The position numbers and the translations under genes were made by a program. From the NCBI GenBank assembly GCA_027605045.1, contig JAQFWX010000018.1, forward strand, positions 372,001-436,000: 64,000 nucleotides of DNA, in the 5' to 3' direction. Numbering within the stretch: position 1 is the first letter of the stretch; each line of letters starts with the position of its first letter. This document shows positions 59,831-64,000 of the stretch, in pieces. The notes beneath the pieces were generated by a model. It had not been told where the DNA came from and searched no databases. It saw nothing but the letters and a program-made list of their open reading frames with translations. Origin of the DNA: Phallus indusiatus (taxonomy: Eukaryota > Basidiomycota > Agaricomycetes > Phallales > Phallaceae).

Positions 59831-60231
59831 TTATCGGTGTGTCTTCTCAGCTTCGTCCGCAGCATCGATCCACTCTGAATAGATGTCAATGGGTTCAGTC
59901 AGATCTACCAGTCAATTCGAGGTAGATACGTCAGGATCATCGTCACAAACTTTCAGAAAGCAATGGACGCACGGGTAACTTTGCTTTGATAACTCTGCGA
60001 GCAAATTTTGCAGCTCAAATAAGCTACTCCTTCTTTGCGATCTAGCTTGACTGTGATAGATTTCTCATGGTTGCAATAAAGACACATAAAAGACGTTTCT
60101 ACATATAGAAGAGTCATTTTTTTTGAGTATCAGTTACTTGGCCATGAAGAGACTTGAAACACGAACATACCGAGAGGGTCTCGCTTACGAGGACCAGTAG
60201 GCTTTCGACTAGACTTCTTTCGCTTTCCCAT
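59831..60231 (-). CDS. ELF1: Transcription elongation factor Elf1 (ELOF1)
   Basis: Elf1 is a small zinc-binding protein that rides on RNA polymerase II through nucleosomes. It is split into three exons, so it is not visible as one frame. Spliced: MGKRKKSSRKPTGPRKRDPL, then ETSFMCLYCNHEKSITVKLD, RKEGVAYLSCKICSQSY, and after the second intron (donor GTGCGT) HLTEPIDIYSEWIDAADEAE, ending KTHR at 59831-59833. The two Cys pairs CLYC and CKIC form the zinc site, and the basic N-terminus and PIDIYSEWIDA are diagnostic. Total length near 85 residues fits the family. The intron 2 donor was chosen because it gives the family-like join. Confidence 0.88.
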
Positions 60232-60456
60232 TGTCACCAGCAACCGTTAAAGTGCGCAATGCTAATGGTGGTGGCTGGAAGGGAAGTGAGCAGCTCAGCC
60301 TGACTCGCCAGCTCTCCTCTTATGTAATCCAAAATTCTCGAGTCGTGTGAGCAACATGTGCCGCAGCGCCGCCGCCTTTCAAGGACTTATCAGTCTCATA
60401 GATTTTTTTATTTGAATACATCTTTTAATCTCTGTATGTTTATCAGTTATCAGTTA
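60232..60456. promoter_or_regulatory. ELF1 promoter and deaminase 3' end, with 7-bp repeats
   Basis: Both flanking genes lie on the minus strand. A GC-rich patch (GTGCCGCAGCGCCGCCGCC) is at about 60358-60376. A TATCAGT repeat at 60441-60466 reaches into the stop codon of the neighbouring gene. Confidence 0.4.
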
Positions 60457-60466
60457 TCAGTTATCA
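60441..60466. repeat. TATCAGT tandem repeat (about 3.7 copies)
   Basis: Three exact copies of TATCAGT are followed by TATCAA. The TGA stop of the deaminase gene (57-59 of this line, i.e. 60457-60459) lies in the repeat. Confidence 0.85.
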
Positions 60467-62651
60467 ACGTCATCCGCCGAATATTGTATACAAATATCCG
60501 CAACGAAGGCCTTCCACCGCTTTTCCCATACATCTAGAGCTTCGCGTTTCTCCTCGGAATTCAGCATGGAATACTATGATAGCAATATATATATCAATTA
60601 TCAGCTGGAAATTCTTGTGTCACGTACAGTAAGACTATCACGAGCCATCACCGCAAGTGTCTCGAGACCCGTTATCTCACTTGAAATGAGAACCTCAAGG
60701 AAATGGATATAAGAAACAAATCCTTTCTGCTACTAGAAAATAAATGAGCTCACCTGGTATAAATCATGTGAAAGAAGGTTTCCGAAGGTGGTGGGATTAT
60801 CCGTTGCTAGTGCCACAGGGATTCCGTTGTTGAGCAAAACTGGTAAAGGATGCATTGGCATCGAAGAAGTAAGTCGCTACATTATATATGTAAAACCCCG
60901 GTTTGTACTAGCCATGGTAGCTGTTTTTGCTTACCAAAACCTCGTTCGAAATTGGACACACTTCAACTGCTATTCCTCGTTCTTTACACAGTTCCATGAG
61001 ATGAGGATGCTTAGCCAAGGAATACCTATCCGCTCATGCAATCAATTTGAGCCTTTTTCAAGAAAGTAGTAGATACAACAAACCCGTGTCCTATTCGTTT
61101 GGTTCCCAGTAGTATTGCATCAAAAAGATTATCGTCAGCTGCACTCCCATCTCCTAAAGTTTCACCGGCATGAAACAAGAAAGGAATTTCGATTCCGAGC
61201 TCTTTTTGCCGTTGTTTGAATCGCAATAGTGGTTCGACGTAATCCTTGAGAGGAATGTATACATTCTCATCCCCTACAAGATCAAAACCTAAAGCCAAAA
61301 AGTTCAGGGTTTCTTTTCAGCTGACCGGACGGGATTTTTACCGGCAATAATGTGTGGGTATTTTTGCTTTAGCGTCAAACATTCCTCAAGGCACAATTCC
61401 AACTCATCGGTTGTTACCCATCTCAAAGTTGTGTAGATGATCTAGGAGTTCTTGCTCAGCGTCGTAATGAAGGACGGTTTCTGATCATTACCTTCGCACT
61501 AAAGTACTTATCTGCGTTGTTTTCCGAACCAAGTTCCTCCCGAATTCGGCGAAGCATCTTATCAAAAACTTCAATCCACTTGTCGTGAGTGATAGTATCT
61601 TGCCCCTTCTCGTCTTTCATAGTTCTGATGAAGATTAGAACGAGAAAATTTGAACTCAGTGTAGATACGGCATACTTTTGCAAGAAACTGATACGGGCCT
61701 CGGTGTACATAATACCGTCGTCGATGCACGATCGGAAAAACTCATACACGTATTTCTCCCAAATGGGGACAAATCGAACGATACCCTTTATTGCAAGTCT
61801 ATGAGATTCGATTCAGAGGGTTCATTAAGATAATTCGTACTTCGATAAATTGATGACAGGCGGAAAATTTTGTCCAGATCTGCCGGAAAAAGGGTAATTC
61901 AGCGATAACGAGAGATATAATTGGATGGCTCGCCAACCTTGGCTACAGTATTATGTGTCCCATAAGCTTCATTGGGGTTGATCGTGAGGGCACCTATAAC
62001 CAATTCGTCAAACTTTTGGGGGCCATGTGCATATGTACTGCGAGCTTTGGTGAGCGGTATCCATGCTCCAGGTTTATAACCATGGCTGGTAAGATCAGTC
62101 GCTGTGCCATCATGTTCGTCATCGAAAATGGGTCGAATCTCTATGGGAGGCATGCCGCTTTTATCCGCAACCGGGGTTGTAAAACGTATGTGCATGGCGG
62201 GATGCTCCAAGGCAAGTTCCAGCAATCTTGCCGCACTAACAGTAGCTTCCATGTGAACATGCAGTAGAGCAGCTTTAGGCATCTTTCTCATCCTGTCAAA
62301 AGGTTGAACGAGAAAATGATTTATCGTGTTTACCTTTCGCAGTATCTTGAACAGTTTCGTACTCTCAATCAGAGACCTAGCTGCAGAAAAGATCAACTTT
62401 CGATACCAGATACTAAATAGTCCCATAAAGATACCTGTAAGAAACTCCATTCCTGGAAAAAGATGGTGTATCTCTTCATGCTCTCCGCTCCATACCGTTA
62501 ATAGTTCTTTGCGCCTTATATGTCGAACAATTTCTTCTGCCTTTTTGGCAGTCGGCTGTTGATTTTGATAAGGATAGTAATCCCGTCGTAATGACCTCTC
62601 TTTCGCTATAAGCTCATTCCTCAAAGACCAGTAACCTTGAGCGGACGACAT
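60457..62651 (-). CDS. Adenosine deaminase-like protein (ADGF/CECR1 type)
   Basis: A metal-dependent deaminase of the ADGF (adenosine deaminase growth factor) group, with the TIM-barrel motifs in order: LLHVHMEA (His-x-His metal site), FLFHAGETLGDGS (metal His and catalytic Glu region), KRIGHGF, and LATDNPTTFGN near the end. The N-terminal helical part (MSSAQGYWSLRNELIAKERS at 62651) resembles the extra N-terminus of ADGF; I see no clear signal peptide, so secretion is doubtful. The last Asp pair, usually DD in ADA-type enzymes, reads DN. It ends WEKRWKAFVADICIQYSADD followed by VDN and a TGA. Many short introns. Close substrates (adenosine or related purine nucleosides) are presumed, not shown. 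Confidence 0.82.
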
Positions 62652-63686
62652 GTTCTAATGCAATTGTGTAAATGTGCCTGTCCACACTTTGCATCTCGCC
62701 AAACCCTGACTCACGGATTTCCCATGGGGCCATGCCGGGAAAGTTTTTGCGGTCCCGAGGGGCATCAGACCTGGAATAAAAATAAACAAGATTGCGGCCT
62801 ATTTGACTGATTTACTTGGGTTAGTATCTACCTTCTGTTGGGTTGTATTAGAGATATTTGAGCTCACTATCATTGATATATTCTATGAAATGTTTTCACC
62901 AACCCGTGGTCCCACTGCAATCCAGCACAATGCACAACTTGAATGGCACTGAGTACTGACTCAGAAGAGACGGCGTCGGGTTTGGTTTAGAACGTGCAAA
63001 GAACGTAGCAGATAACAGATTAGATGAAGACCTGTCAAGCAGTACCTTGTCGGGGAGGTTCATTATTTATTCCATTTCCACATAGCCATTGCCTAGTGTT
63101 GCATCGTGCGCGTGAGATATGAGACGAGATAATGATTATCCTTCTTTCGCGTCTTCCACTTAATTCTCATACAATTAGGATGTAGTACGTTATTTTCATT
63201 TTTCTGTTCATATAGCCTAGTACTTTCTTTTTTTATCTAGTCATTGAATTTGAAGGTTCTACGCTACCTATTTAGCAATGAAAGTCGGCTTATGTATAAT
63301 GATTCCTAATACTCTCAATCACGCCACATACATATTACTGTAGTAATAACCTCGCTCAAACCATCCTGCAATTTTCCAAGTCTTGCAATTTCAAACATGG
63401 CGATGTCACGAGGGTCCCTTTACTCAGAACAATTCTGCTCGTAGTCACCTAAAGGTCGTCTCTATCCCTCAACCTCCATGACTCGTATCTCACACCTGGC
63501 GTTGAGTTCCTTGTTGAAATGCTACCTTTTCTCCTCGTCCCACCCTTGCTAAGTCATTTATCCACCAAGTTATCCCAGTTATTCGTCTCAAATGGCGTTC
63601 ATTTTTTCATTTACGTTCTTTCACTCTTGATCTTGCTTTGGTTCTGATCTCCTTGAAATCGCTTGATGGGGCCCGTCATTGAATGA
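62652..63686. other. Gene-poor stretch upstream of the deaminase gene
   Basis: About 1.0 kb with no gene I can support. It should hold the deaminase promoter. A 36-codon frame on the minus strand, starting near 62767 (MPLGTAKTFPAWPHG), could be an upstream reading frame or nothing. No repeat, tRNA or mobile element is seen. Confidence 0.4.
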
Positions 63687-64000
63687 AGAGGCACTGGGTG
63701 CTCAGCCTGTCCAATAAAGGGAAATGACCTTGGAATTTGGACTTTTTGCTCGGCAGACAGAGAGAACGCGCAAGGATGGATACCATCATCAGTAAAAAAA
63801 CCATGTTTTCTGGAAGATGATCGTGTCTCTCATTGTATGGACTCGTTGGACTGTGAAACATTATCATCTTGGGCAAAGATCATAGGTCACTCTTTCATAC
63901 CTTCGGTCAATGTTGATAATACTGCTGATGGGGTCATTCATAACATAATGTTTGGTTTAGATGATTTTCGCATGGTTCAGGAGGCCATGACTATACCCCT
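63687..64000 (+). other. Stop-free frame running off the right end (possible partial exon)
   Basis: One plus-strand frame is open from 63687 to the last base, about 104 codons. It reads, for example, DLGIWTFCSADRENAQG, CFLEDDRVSHCMDSLDC and GVIHNIMFGLDDFRMVQEAM. No start Met near its beginning and no family match; the first Met in frame is at about 63837. A minus-strand frame overlaps it (63676-63876). Either an exon of a gene that continues beyond the window or chance. Confidence 0.25.

Overview
The window is a gene-dense stretch of a fungal nuclear chromosome, most likely from a basidiomycete of the Agaricomycotina. The reasons are protein-coding genes broken by many introns of about 47-75 bp, short intergenic spaces, and fungus-type proteins such as a SAM/RBD/kinase MAPKKK of the Ste11 type, SMI1/KNR4, a DUF4211 protein, a LAT-type permease and a fungal kinase-like protein. 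I see no transposon, CRISPR array, rRNA or convincing tRNA. All gene models were built by eye from reading frames, splice motifs and family knowledge, so exon borders are approximate unless stated.

Layout. 1-7 kb: SRP54 (+), an SMI1/KNR4 protein (-) and succinyl-CoA:3-ketoacid CoA transferase (-). 7-12.5 kb: a Vac1/rabenosyn FYVE protein (+), a ZNF511-like C2H2 protein (+) and twinfilin (-). 12.6-19 kb: the Ste11-type MAPKKK (+) and tRNA methyltransferase Trm1 (-). 19-27 kb: a ferric-reductase family oxidoreductase (-), the copper chaperone Atx1 (-), a LAT/methionine-type permease (-) and a BTB protein (+). 27-37.6 kb: Spt6 (-), a SAM-domain protein with a C-terminal membrane segment (-) and a DUF4211 protein (-). 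37.8-41.7 kb: an NSRP1-like splicing factor (+), a divergent kinase-like protein (-) and TAF13 with a long Q/S/H-rich N-terminus (+). 41.8-54.2 kb: a very large protein with two C1-type zinc fingers (+), a kinesin-5 (-) and DPM2 (-). 54.2-62.7 kb: the TRAPPII subunit Trs120 (+), Vps55 (-), Elf1 (-) and an ADGF-like adenosine deaminase (-). The last 1.35 kb holds no gene I can name, but a stop-free frame runs off the right end.

Most genes are independent housekeeping genes. Some neighbours share a theme: ferric reductase next to Atx1 (metal handling), DPM2/Trs120/Vps55 (ER, Golgi and endosome), and Spt6, Elf1 and TAF13 (transcription). This need not mean co-regulation.

The main unusual points are: a one-base reading-frame break in a G-run in the SRP54 tail; four introns that the reading frame places at GC-AG borders (one in VAC1, one in ATX1, two in DPM2), all with the donor form GCNNGT; the roughly 8-kb gene coding for a C1-finger protein of unclear function; an Asp-to-Asn change in the ADGF active-site motif; a strongly altered kinase active site; and several clean inverted repeats in intergenic DNA.
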